From Candidatus Prevotella equi (lineage in GTDB: Bacteria; Bacteroidota; Bacteroidia; Bacteroidales; Bacteroidaceae), in assembly GCA_018065145.1 (NCBI GenBank), contig JAGHTW010000240.1:1-33629 (forward strand): a stretch of 33,629 bases of DNA, written 5' to 3'. A program made the position numbers and the translations under genes. Positions 15,853 through 24,199 of the stretch are shown one piece after another. The notes under the pieces are model-generated. The model ran no database searches, was not told the DNA's origin, and saw only the letters and a list, made by a program, of their open reading frames with translations. Position 1 is the first letter of the stretch. The number at the start of each line of letters is the position of its first letter.

Positions 15853-16818
15853 TTATATCTTTATCTGTCTCAATTTCTGGTATAAATATCCAATGTAAGG
15901 AATTGCAAAAAAAACATAATAAACATTCTTTTTAAACCAACTATACTTCATCATACTAGCTGTTTTGTTCCAACTATGTATATTCCAATGTTTTGTTTGT
16001 TTATAGTATTCATCTATAGTATGCAGGTGTTTAAGTCTTTGTAAATAGAAAGAAAACAAAACCATAATAAAATGATCTCTGACAAAATTGATGTTTATTA
16101 AATGAAAACCATAAAAAAGTTCACTGTCTTGTATGAAATTGGTTTGATAATTTTTGAATTCTCTAAATGTCAAAGAATATAGGGTAACTCCGGCACCGCA
16201 ATTATGTATATAATCTGACGTAGGGAGCAAAACAAGGTTATTGCAGAAACTCAGATATTGTATTATAAAATCTGAGTCTTCTGCTATTCTCATATTTTCA
16301 TGGAATTTAACTTTATTACGTTTAATTATATCTGTATTAAATAATCTTCCCCAAGGAAAATAGAATAGAAATAAACATTTATTGCTTGAAAAATCTATTT
16401 CTCGGATATTCCTTTTAATTGGATTTTTACAATACTTATTCACTTCATTTCTATGACCAACCATTGTGTTGCCTCCAATTATGAAATCAGCATCATTGAA
16501 AGGTACATCTAAGATATTCTCTAAGAAACATTCATCAAGCCAATCGTCTGCATCAACAAAAGTAATCCAATCTCCACATGTATGTTCTATTCCTACATTT
16601 CTGGCAGAACTGACTCCACCATTTGGTTTGTGAAACACCTTGATGCGAGAATCTTTTTGAGAATATTCATCACAAATATTTCCAGAAGCATCTTTACTTC
16701 CATCATCAACTAGAATTAATTCCCAATCTTCGAATGTCTGACCAATAATACTATCAAGACATTTTCTGAGATATTTCTCAGCGTTATATAAGGGAACAAT
16801 AATTGACACCATACGCAT
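15853..16818 (-). CDS. Glycosyltransferase family 2
   Basis: About 321 aa from ATG 16818, whose A is shared with the TAA stop of the Wzy candidate (TAATG); ATG 16812 is an alternative and the longer frame to 16845 is unlikely. The GT-A core is plain: VSIIVPLYNAEKYLRKCLDS, ELILVDDGSKDASGNICDEY, GGVSSARNVGIEH and FVDADDWL, including the DxD metal motif. The C-terminal half is hydrophobic and AT-rich. It would add a sugar to the undecaprenyl-linked unit in the cytoplasm. A 141-bp AT-rich gap separates it from licC-licA; I see no convincing promoter box there. Confidence 0.9.
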   Translation of the reverse strand: MRMVSIIVPLYNAEKYLRKCLDSIIGQTFEDWELILVDDGSKDASGNICDEYSQKDSRIKVFHKPNGGVSSARNVGIEHTCGDWITFVDADDWLDECFLENILDVPFNDADFIIGGNTMVGHRNEVNKYCKNPIKRNIREIDFSSNKCLFLFYFPWGRLFNTDIIKRNKVKFHENMRIAEDSDFIIQYLSFCNNLVLLPTSDYIHNCGAGVTLYSLTFREFKNYQTNFIQDSELFYGFHLININFVRDHFIMVLFSFYLQRLKHLHTIDEYYKQTKHWNIHSWNKTASMMKYSWFKKNVYYVFFAIPYIGYLYQKLRQIKI

Positions 16819-18107
16819 TAATACTTGTAGGTTGTTAATATACAATACTTTACAAAACTTAAATACTTATACAATAAACAATCATAAGGTAATCTAATAT
16901 ACCCGAATTGACTTATTGGATATAATAGAACAATAGAAAAGTAAAAACATGGATTCGAATAGATATTACTACGCTCCACATATTTATTAATATTAAGTGA
17001 AATATCACTACCTGTTTTAGGATAATAAATTGTCAAATTATATTTTTTTAAAGAATATACGATAAAAACGGAAGTTACTACACAATACAAAATAGTCCTT
17101 GGATAATCAGTTGATAAAAAAATAAACATTGGTGTCATAAAAAATAACTGAATCAATAGAGTATTTGCAATGGCAGTGTTATTTTCAGAATAAATAATTC
17201 TTTTATTACAAAAATCAACATATAGATTTCTTAACATCAAGAAATACGTAGTGAAAAGAGTAATCAATAGCATTATGATGTTTTTCGTGATGGCTAATAT
17301 TCCCAAATGCATTTGGAAATTCAAGTCTAAATGAAACTCTGTAGTATCTTTTATTCCATTCGTAAGCCAGCGGACACCGGCACCTATATCAGGTATATTC
17401 TCCTCTGGATATCGGACAAATAAATTACTCCATGACCTCCATATAGAGTTTGCGATTTCTTCATTACCCTTCATAAGAGTGATAGCTGCCATCGATATTA
17501 ATGGCATAATAAAGTATTTTGCACAAATTTGTATCTTTCTTTGTTTTAATACTGTCCCTGAAGAAATAAACCATGTAATCAATAAAAGTATTGGAAATAC
17601 AAAGAAGAAAGAAGCTTCGTGAATAAGCATCAACAATATCATTAGAATTTGAGATAAGACAAAAACAGCCCTCCCATTACATTTCTTTAATTGTCTTATG
17701 TGTAACATAATTACAAAATAAGCAACGAGCAACACTAAAAAATCGCGCCGATACCATCCAAGTGTAGAAATTGCCCCACAAAATATTGTCAAGAAAGGTA
17801 AGATACTTGTTCTCAAATATGCACAAACTCTTACTATAATAATTGTAGCGCAAAAGAAGGTTATGCAATTGATTATCTTTATTGCCGATTTGACTGAAAA
17901 TGGTATGATTGAATATAACTCATACAAAACTTCACCTACCAATCCTCTCCTAACAAAACCTCCTTCATAATTAATAAGCCAGTCACTTACCTCGAACGAA
18001 TAATAGCTATATTGAGACGTAATATACGTCACTACCTTCATTGTAACCAAAACAGATAGAAGAATTAACAAACACAAGTAAAATGTATAGATATACTTTT
18101 CCTTCAT
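16818..18107 (-). CDS. Candidate Wzy polysaccharide polymerase
   Basis: A polytopic membrane protein of about 429 aa from ATG 18107 (MKEKYIYTFY), which starts 16 bp after the acetyltransferase stop; a longer frame to 18173 would overlap that gene by 50 nt. About ten hydrophobic segments are visible. A periplasmic-like NYEGGFVRRGLVGEVLYEL motif follows the first helix, and a long loop with WRSWSNLFVRYPEENIPD follows the mid-protein helices. Composition, length and position among glycosyltransferases suit the O-unit polymerase, which is otherwise missing from the locus. Sequence divergence of Wzy proteins makes this an assignment by context. Very AT-rich. Confidence 0.65.
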   Translation of the reverse strand: MKEKYIYTFYLCLLILLSVLVTMKVVTYITSQYSYYSFEVSDWLINYEGGFVRRGLVGEVLYELYSIIPFSVKSAIKIINCITFFCATIIIVRVCAYLRTSILPFLTIFCGAISTLGWYRRDFLVLLVAYFVIMLHIRQLKKCNGRAVFVLSQILMILLMLIHEASFFFVFPILLLITWFISSGTVLKQRKIQICAKYFIMPLISMAAITLMKGNEEIANSIWRSWSNLFVRYPEENIPDIGAGVRWLTNGIKDTTEFHLDLNFQMHLGILAITKNIIMLLITLFTTYFLMLRNLYVDFCNKRIIYSENNTAIANTLLIQLFFMTPMFIFLSTDYPRTILYCVVTSVFIVYSLKKYNLTIYYPKTGSDISLNINKYVERSNIYSNPCFYFSIVLLYPISQFGYIRLPYDCLLYKYLSFVKYCILTTYKY

Positions 18108-18123
18108 TATTTTATTTTTATGC

Positions 18124-18816
18124 TTAATGACATGCATCATCCTTATAATAATCTTTAAGTTTATCAATATCACACATTAACTCCCAATTCTCCTTGAACC
18201 ACTCTTCATCGTTCTCCCACCACTTCGTTCTGAGAAGAAAATCTATGGTTTCTTTATCATAACGATATCCGATGATTTTGGCGGGAATGCCACCTACGAT
18301 AGCATAAGGTGGAACGTCCTTTGTTACAAATGCTTGTGTCAGTACCACGGCACCATCACCTATAGTTATGCCTCCAACAAGTCTTACATCAAGACCAATC
18401 CAGACATCATTGCCGATTCTGTTGACCAGTTCTTTTGATTTGTCATAATATTTGTATTCTTCATACATCTGCTTTGTAGCAAAACTACGTTGCCCGGCAA
18501 AACTTCCCGCACTACAAGAAAAGAAGATTGGTGAAGTGGTAGCAAAAGGCTCCTTAAAAGGATGTGAGGTATTAATATATTTACAACGTGAGCCTATAGA
18601 ACAGAAGCGACCAACTTTTGCGCTCATCAAACTCTCGTCACCAACATAAGTTCCATAACCAAGTGAGCCAAAGAAGTTTGCTCCACGACCTACAAAGTTT
18701 CTTCCCTCAAAGTTGCAACGATGAGAGAAATAAGAAGACCAAAAAAAAGTAACCAAATGCCGTTTATATAATTTGTTGTATATATACAGAAGCAAATGTT
18801 TAACAAAGTATTTCAT
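18124..18816 (-). CDS. Hexapeptide (XAT/CatB-like) O- or N-acetyltransferase
   Basis: The 230-aa protein has left-handed beta-helix hexapeptide repeats. Visible parts are GYGTYVGDESLMSAKVGRFC, the SHPF loop with its likely catalytic His, NDVWIGLDVRLVGG, ITIGDGAVV and the capping VPPYAIVGGIPAKIIGYRY typical of xenobiotic acyltransferase/CatB relatives. It uses acetyl-CoA in the cytoplasm. As the FdtA/FdtB pair needs an N-acetyltransferase to finish a 3-acetamido-3,6-dideoxyhexose, this is one candidate, although it lies 12 kb away and may instead acetylate a sugar in the repeat unit. Its ATG shares one base with the upstream stop (TAATG). Confidence 0.85.
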   Translation of the reverse strand: MKYFVKHLLLYIYNKLYKRHLVTFFWSSYFSHRCNFEGRNFVGRGANFFGSLGYGTYVGDESLMSAKVGRFCSIGSRCKYINTSHPFKEPFATTSPIFFSCSAGSFAGQRSFATKQMYEEYKYYDKSKELVNRIGNDVWIGLDVRLVGGITIGDGAVVLTQAFVTKDVPPYAIVGGIPAKIIGYRYDKETIDFLLRTKWWENDEEWFKENWELMCDIDKLKDYYKDDACH

Positions 18817-19757
18817 TATCTGCAGTCTATGTATAATAATCTACGAAGAAAAGACTTCAACTGACACAAAACAGATGAATTAGCAGCCTTATCATCAAAA
18901 TATTTTTTGTAGTTCTGATAAGCAATCTGACTCTCTTCTACTTTCACGTCAACTAATGATACTGGAGTCATTGAAATCTCAATATCCGTTGGAGACGTTT
19001 CCCTATAGGTTTTAGAATGCGTTCCACTGCCATCATCCCCTCCATTGGAAACCAACGACATACCAGGATATAACGTCAGTTTGTTAGCAAGAAACCAAGA
19101 CGCATAAATTCTAATCCACCAAGAATCAACTAAACCAACCTTTGTGCAATATAAATTACCATATGCACCAGCATTGCCTCCCACATCAAAAGCTTTCTTT
19201 TTAAGACGCATCCTTCGAAGAAGAATACGAGAATCAATTTCCAATAGATCCCATGCTCGTTTCCATGTTGCCCATCCCCAACAAAGGAAATATCTCAGAA
19301 AGAAGTTCTCTGGGTAACTGTTTTCTGAAGGATATACATATGCCGAAATTGCACCTACCTTATCTTCATTCTCATATTTCTCAAGTCCATCATTCATGAA
19401 TTTCAAGAAATAAGGGGAAAGGATAAGATCATCCTCCACTACTATTACTCTGCCATACTTATTTACGACTTCTGTGATACCAGCAATAAGGCTGTTGGCG
19501 AGTCCCCAGTTCTTCTCACGTTCGATGATGGTGATAGACCCACCCCAGCCCTCCCTATTAAGGAGGGAGTCTTTGAATGAGTGTAAGTATTCTCTGTTGG
19601 CTTTTACTCCTTCTATTGCCTTCTCGTTTTTAGGTCCGTCGGAGAAGATGAAAAGGTCTGAGTCTTTTGCCTCCGCATTCTGCACAAGGCTTTCAAGGAC
19701 CCGTTGTGTCTTATCAGGACGATTATATGTGAATAGTGCTATTGGTGCGTATGTCAT
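18816..19757 (-). CDS. GT-A glycosyltransferase with an in-frame palindromic insertion
   Basis: The 313-aa protein has the family opening APIALFTYNRPDKTQRVLESL, followed by FIFSDGPKN, IIEREKNWGLANSLIAGITE, VIVVEDDLILSPYFL and CWGWATWKRAWD. These mark the GT2-like group common in capsule loci; EDDL is the DxD-type site. Residues about 61-73 (FKDSLLNREGWGG) are not expected in this family and are encoded by a palindromic C/G-rich element at 19539-19577, which joins the sequence before and after it without breaking the frame. The insertion falls in a surface-type region before the donor-site strand, so activity could survive. Confidence 0.85.
   Translation of the reverse strand: MTYAPIALFTYNRPDKTQRVLESLVQNAEAKDSDLFIFSDGPKNEKAIEGVKANREYLHSFKDSLLNREGWGGSITIIEREKNWGLANSLIAGITEVVNKYGRVIVVEDDLILSPYFLKFMNDGLEKYENEDKVGAISAYVYPSENSYPENFFLRYFLCWGWATWKRAWDLLEIDSRILLRRMRLKKKAFDVGGNAGAYGNLYCTKVGLVDSWWIRIYASWFLANKLTLYPGMSLVSNGGDDGSGTHSKTYRETSPTDIEISMTPVSLVDVKVEESQIAYQNYKKYFDDKAANSSVLCQLKSFLRRLLYIDCR
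19539..19577 (-). repeat. In-frame palindromic element A
   Basis: CCCTCC (19549-19554) and GGAGGG (19562-19567) form the stem; flanks read CACCCCAGCCC and GAGTC. The plus-strand order (CACCCCA, CCCTC, loop, GAGGGAGTC) closely parallels element B at 26906-26947. It codes about 13 extra residues in the glycosyltransferase at 18816-19757. Confidence 0.65.
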
Positions 19758-19770
19758 GTGTTTATTTTTA

Positions 19771-21384
19771 TCAACTTTCTTTAATATCCACAGACTTGGA
19801 TTCTAAGATCTTCCATCCGCATTTGAAGATATAATAATACGAATCTTCATATTTAAATCGATATGTAGCTTTTATACCCATATCCCATTGTCTCTTCGGG
19901 TTGTACTGTGTTGTTACTATGTTCCAACTTATATCATTCAGTTTCACATCCTTTTTATTCTTTACGACATAGACATTTTCAATGTGAGCAATCCCCAAAG
20001 AATCAACGTTCTTTTCATACTCACTGACCATTCTTTCTACTGGCAATGGTATTATTGCCTCCAGATAGTCAGGATCTTTATCTTGTGTCTTAAGAATAGA
20101 AAAAGAATGGAAATAATCCAATCCGTCGATATTTATGTATCTACTACCTATCCAACTGCTACTTCGTCTATTTACTGCCGCATCATGTTTGTCAGAGACC
20201 AAAATTCTGCTGTCCGTATTCAACAGTTGAGACATAACATCACTATGTCCAAGAAAAACGTCCTTTCGCAATTGCGTCATCGGTATATATATTCCTATGC
20301 TGTATAAAACCATCAGAACTAAAGTTCCATATCTAACATATTTAGGAATCTTTATGATGTCGGTTTGCCATAAACGTATTGTCAGTATCAACAGACAGAA
20401 TGACACTGGAAAGAGTTGACGATCATGAGTGTATGCAATAACAAATGCGAAAGCGAGATTTACTATAACGACAGTAACATAAAGTACATTTTCTTTTACA
20501 AAATCTAACGTCTTCTTCCATGATACACATATATGTACAAACAAAGTCAGCAAGGCAACCCACAGAGGTATATATGTTTTCATGTCAAAAAGGAGATGTG
20601 ACGCTCCAGTAAACAAAGCTCCTGCACCGCCAAAACCGAAATTACCTGGAGAGAATATTACGAAACATGCTCCGATGAAGCCTCCGAAGAGCATCAATAT
20701 TTCTGTACGCTTGATACTCCTGAAATGAAACATCATATAGAAGAATACTCCAGCACCAAAGCCTATGGTAAAGCCTTCATGCAATGCGCCAACGAACGTG
20801 CTGAAGAACAACAGCACGATGTCCTTTGTTATCGAGTTCTTAGCCGATTTTTGTTGTACATTCTCATAAACAATCAACCATATCAGCCACATTGCCATAA
20901 CCCACATATAGTTAACAGCCACGGCAATCTGACAAAACATTGTATTGATTACATCGGGCGCGAATGCGATTAATGAAGTTGCAGCGATGATAACACCTTT
21001 CTTGATATCATTGCCTTTTAACAAATAACCCAGTGCAAAAACAGTTATTGCGAAGAATATGCTATTCAAAAAAGCGACAGAGGGACGAGATAGAAACGAG
21101 GTGCATGCCTGTACGAAAATATGAACAATATATCGACCGCTATGACAGATGTAGTGTACATACTGTGATGAAAAGATGTCACTCCAAGTTTCCACCATTC
21201 TATGGGGATATGCTAACAGCTGTGCGTTCATATCCATATCAGGGTTATCAAGCACAAACTTATAGAAAATGTCATCTCCTCCAGGATAGTAATACACATC
21301 CTGCAAATAGAATGCGACTCCACATATCAGTATAAATAATGTGCAGAATAGCGTATTTGTTTTATTCTGAATTGATTTTAACAT
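19771..21384 (-). CDS. DUF6056-like membrane protein, probable GT-C glycosyltransferase
   Basis: About 537 aa from ATG 21384; a GTG at 21399 just after the GtrB-like stop is an alternative. The first two-thirds hold some ten to twelve hydrophobic segments. After the first helix comes YYPGGDDIFYKFV, an acidic loop of the kind found in GT-C enzymes. The last 170 residues are soluble and presumably periplasmic. Members of this family (DUF6056, GtrII-like) sit beside GtrB-like polyprenyl-phosphate glycosyltransferases, as here. Together they would add a side-chain sugar from a polyprenyl-phosphate donor outside the cytoplasmic membrane. Donor and acceptor unknown. Confidence 0.72.
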   Translation of the reverse strand: MLKSIQNKTNTLFCTLFILICGVAFYLQDVYYYPGGDDIFYKFVLDNPDMDMNAQLLAYPHRMVETWSDIFSSQYVHYICHSGRYIVHIFVQACTSFLSRPSVAFLNSIFFAITVFALGYLLKGNDIKKGVIIAATSLIAFAPDVINTMFCQIAVAVNYMWVMAMWLIWLIVYENVQQKSAKNSITKDIVLLFFSTFVGALHEGFTIGFGAGVFFYMMFHFRSIKRTEILMLFGGFIGACFVIFSPGNFGFGGAGALFTGASHLLFDMKTYIPLWVALLTLFVHICVSWKKTLDFVKENVLYVTVVIVNLAFAFVIAYTHDRQLFPVSFCLLILTIRLWQTDIIKIPKYVRYGTLVLMVLYSIGIYIPMTQLRKDVFLGHSDVMSQLLNTDSRILVSDKHDAAVNRRSSSWIGSRYINIDGLDYFHSFSILKTQDKDPDYLEAIIPLPVERMVSEYEKNVDSLGIAHIENVYVVKNKKDVKLNDISWNIVTTQYNPKRQWDMGIKATYRFKYEDSYYYIFKCGWKILESKSVDIKES

Positions 21385-21400
21385 ATTGTTTCTTCTCACT

Positions 21401-22345
21401 TCATTCTTGATTATTCTTAGCGATTTCCCTTGCCACGTACGCAGGTCTTCCCTTTGTTTCGTTAAATATCTTTCCTAGATATTCGCCTATGATGCCAAGA
21501 GACAACAACTGTACTCCTCCAAGAAATAGAATTACTGTCATCATGGTTGGGTAGCCTGCTACAGGATCACCATAGATTAACGTATTTACGAGGATATATA
21601 TCATAAAGGCAAATGCAGCTATTGATGCAAGAATACCGATAAAGATAGACCATTTAAGTGGTGCTACAGTAAACGATGTTATACCTGCTGCAGCCAGGTG
21701 AACCAAAGCACTGTAACTCATACTTGACTCTCCAGCCACTCTATCCTGTGTTTCGAAGTCAACAGACGCCTTTTTGAAGCCAATCCAAGCATACATACCT
21801 TTGGTGTATCGTTCTGTCTCGCGCAATTTCTTAAGTTCATCAATACACTTACGGTCAAGTAAGCGGAAATCACCGACATTGGGAAGAATGTCATAGCGGG
21901 CAGACTTCTGAAGGAGTCGGTAGTAAAGAAGAGATACCTGCTTTCTTAACCATGATTCCTTTCCTCGTGTAAGACGTTTGCCATAGACATCCTCATAACC
22001 TTCTTCCCACTTCTTAAGCATCTCAGGTATAACATGTGGCGGATGTTGAAGGTCAGCATCCATTATCACCATGCAATCACCTGTGGCATTGTCAAAGCCT
22101 GCAAGCATTGCATTCTCCTTGCCAAAATTACGTGAGAGATCAACATAGCATATACGTCTATCTTTAGCTCTCAGTTCTTTAATCATACTGATTGTATTAT
22201 CCCGACTACCATCGTTTACCATCAGTATTTCCCATTCATAGTTGGAGTTCTCTGCCATTAGTTTACAGAGAGCTTCATATAGAGCAGGCAGCGAAGCTTC
22301 TTCATTATAGCAAGGGATAAGTATTGTTACTTTTTTTTGTGACAT
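21401..22345 (-). CDS. GtrB/DPM1-like polyprenyl-phosphate glycosyltransferase
   Basis: The 314-aa protein begins VTILIPCYNEEASLPALYEAL and has ILMVNDGSRDNT, VDLSRNFGKENAMLAGFDNA and MIMDADLQHPP, the full GT2 set of the GtrB/ArnC/DPM1 group. Two C-terminal membrane helices (about 230-295) and FNETKGRPAYVARE complete the family pattern. It should load a sugar onto undecaprenyl phosphate for use by the adjoining DUF6056-like protein. Its start lies 19 nt inside the end of the upstream acyltransferase gene. Confidence 0.88.
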   Translation of the reverse strand: MSQKKVTILIPCYNEEASLPALYEALCKLMAENSNYEWEILMVNDGSRDNTISMIKELRAKDRRICYVDLSRNFGKENAMLAGFDNATGDCMVIMDADLQHPPHVIPEMLKKWEEGYEDVYGKRLTRGKESWLRKQVSLLYYRLLQKSARYDILPNVGDFRLLDRKCIDELKKLRETERYTKGMYAWIGFKKASVDFETQDRVAGESSMSYSALVHLAAAGITSFTVAPLKWSIFIGILASIAAFAFMIYILVNTLIYGDPVAGYPTMMTVILFLGGVQLLSLGIIGEYLGKIFNETKGRPAYVAREIAKNNQE

Positions 22346-23316
22346 AATAATATATTAGTATTCAAAATAGAAATTATATGATTTAATAATATCGCAAGTG
22401 TCACAGCCAATGCAATTCCCACACAAGTCGTTGATAATGTTGAGATTTGTGTACCTATATTGTATATAGATAGATACTTTTCTGCTATGCATTGTGCAAT
22501 ATATTCATGCACCATATATAGTTCTAATGTTATCCCACCCAAGAAAACGAAAATTTTTCTAATATATCCAGTCAAATTTGACATAATAACAGATATAGAA
22601 AGTACGAGAGGAACAGAACAAATGCACATCATCAAATGTCGGTATGTCCAAAATCTATCTATAGCATAATACAGAAGTATCAAAATACCGAGGCAAGTAA
22701 ATATTGATATAAAAGTACTTGGGACTTTATTTATCAGTCCTTTTCCTTTTATTGTACAAGGTAATGAAAAACCCAAGGACGCATATATCATACCACAGAA
22801 AAAAGATGGCATCCTATAAATCATAATTTCTGTAGTATAGAACTTTCTAGCCACCAAAATACTTAATGGTATATAGATAACAAGTCCCCAAAAACAAAGA
22901 TTCTTTCTTGATAGAATATTGTATAGAAAAGGTGCTATCAAATAACATACAAGTATAATTCCTATAAACCACCAACCTCCTAAGTCTCCTTTTGTTAATA
23001 CAGATAATGTAGAGAGTCTTAACAGAAATTCAGATACCGAATTGCTATGTACTATAAAATATGGAACAGCAACAATCAGATATGTTGGTAGAATTCTTAA
23101 TAGTCTCTTTCTATAGAAAACAGTTTTTTTACTATTTCTTTCTAAAGAGAAAAACAATCCATAACCAGACAGAAAGAGGAATATATCAACACCTATTTCT
23201 CCAAAACGTAGTACGCCTGAATGAAACAACATTATCATCAATATTGCCCCCCCCATTATCACAGATTTTTGATCATGATTTGACTCATGACATCTAATAG
23301 TAATAGGATTATTCAT
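22327..23316 (-). CDS. Acyltransferase-3 family membrane protein with G8 tract
   Basis: The 329-aa acyltransferase has a short N-terminal tail, then IMGGAILMIMLFHSGVL with the His of the first helix, GEIGVDIFLFLSGYGLFFSLE, and YRKRLLRILPTYLIV, which are acyltransferase-3 hallmarks, followed by about eight more hydrophobic segments. Codons 21-24 read ATG GGG GGG GCA, a G8 tract at 23247-23254 directly inside the first membrane helix. Gaining a G gives TGA about 20 codons later; losing one gives TGA about 2 codons later. Its N-terminus overlaps the deacetylase stop by 8 nt. Placed next to the GtrB/DUF6056 pair, it may acylate the side chain. Confidence 0.87.
   Translation of the reverse strand: MNNPITIRCHESNHDQKSVIMGGAILMIMLFHSGVLRFGEIGVDIFLFLSGYGLFFSLERNSKKTVFYRKRLLRILPTYLIVAVPYFIVHSNSVSEFLLRLSTLSVLTKGDLGGWWFIGIILVCYLIAPFLYNILSRKNLCFWGLVIYIPLSILVARKFYTTEIMIYRMPSFFCGMIYASLGFSLPCTIKGKGLINKVPSTFISIFTCLGILILLYYAIDRFWTYRHLMMCICSVPLVLSISVIMSNLTGYIRKIFVFLGGITLELYMVHEYIAQCIAEKYLSIYNIGTQISTLSTTCVGIALAVTLAILLNHIISILNTNILLCHKKK
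23247..23254 (-). repeat. G8 tract in acyltransferase 3 (codons 21-24)
   Basis: C8 on the plus strand is G8 on the coding strand, in the same ATGGGGGGGGC context as the tract at 6140-6147. It is only 63 nt from the start codon, so any slip abolishes the protein. Confidence 0.8.
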
Positions 23317-24094
23317 GCATTAATAAGTTTTTCGCGAACTTTGTATATGTACCAAATGACACGTCTGTTTTCTTAAGTTCTTTGATGAGCAAGTCAAGTC
23401 TGTGTTGCAATTCCTTTCCTGAATTCATGAGGATTATACCTTGCGTCTTCCATTCCGGATGCTCTTTTAACTCATAAAACTCCCATGGGTGCATATATGT
23501 GTTGAAATATCCATCATACTTGAGGGTTCTCTTTATCATCCAGTAGTACAACCTTCGAGGCAGAACATGGTTTGACAACCAGAAAAGAGGGAAGCGGATA
23601 ATTGGTGTTACCGATGCCGGAATCTGCAGCACGCCATCTTTCATGAAGCATGTGCGTGAAGTTGTCAGATGCATATAACGTCCAGGAATGAATGCAGGAT
23701 TAAGAGAAGAGTTATAAAGATAACCAGCTTCCTTAATTTCCTTATCAGAAACAGGAAACATTCTCGGTTGACGATAGCCGTATGTCTTTATACCCGAAAT
23801 ACGCTCTACTATTGCTTTCGACTCCTTGAAGTCAGTCTCTTTTGGAACAAAGTGATCCACTCCATGACATGCTACTTCATGTCCTTCGTCCATAATCCTC
23901 TTTACAAGATCAGGAGCATTTTGTGCAAAATTACCTGTTATAAAGAATGTGGCTGGAACCTGATTGTCCTTCAGTATATCAAGAATCTTCTCTGTACCAT
24001 AACGAGAGACCTTCATGGATGTCTCCATGTCTATCTCTACACCATGTTCACGAGGAAGATCAAATTCTTCTGTGTCAAAACTAAGTAATATCAT
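23309..24094 (-). CDS. Polysaccharide deacetylase (NodB superfamily)
   Basis: The 261-aa protein has ILLSFDTEEFDLP (metal-binding Asp and acidic residue), PATFFITGNFAQ, HEVACHGVDHF (the H-x3-H pair) and TYGYRQPRMFP, the standard NodB motif order. It probably removes an N-acetyl group from a sugar of the repeat unit. There is no signal peptide, so it acts in the cytoplasm. It is preceded by a 105-bp AT-rich gap after the PtuB-like gene; I see no clear promoter there. Confidence 0.88.
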   Translation of the reverse strand: MILLSFDTEEFDLPREHGVEIDMETSMKVSRYGTEKILDILKDNQVPATFFITGNFAQNAPDLVKRIMDEGHEVACHGVDHFVPKETDFKESKAIVERISGIKTYGYRQPRMFPVSDKEIKEAGYLYNSSLNPAFIPGRYMHLTTSRTCFMKDGVLQIPASVTPIIRFPLFWLSNHVLPRRLYYWMIKRTLKYDGYFNTYMHPWEFYELKEHPEWKTQGIILMNSGKELQHRLDLLIKELKKTDVSFGTYTKFAKNLLMHE

Positions 24095-24199
24095 TTAGTC
24101 TAATCTTTAATTTTATAGAACTTTACTAACACACGATGAATAGAACTCATGTTTGTTGCTAATGTTGCTTATTGCATTAATATAGTCTAGGATTTATAA

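Noticed and set aside
22331..22338. A8 tract at the start of the GtrB-like gene as a switch
   Set aside because: Runs of A or T this long are common in the AT-rich genes here, so no enrichment can be argued.
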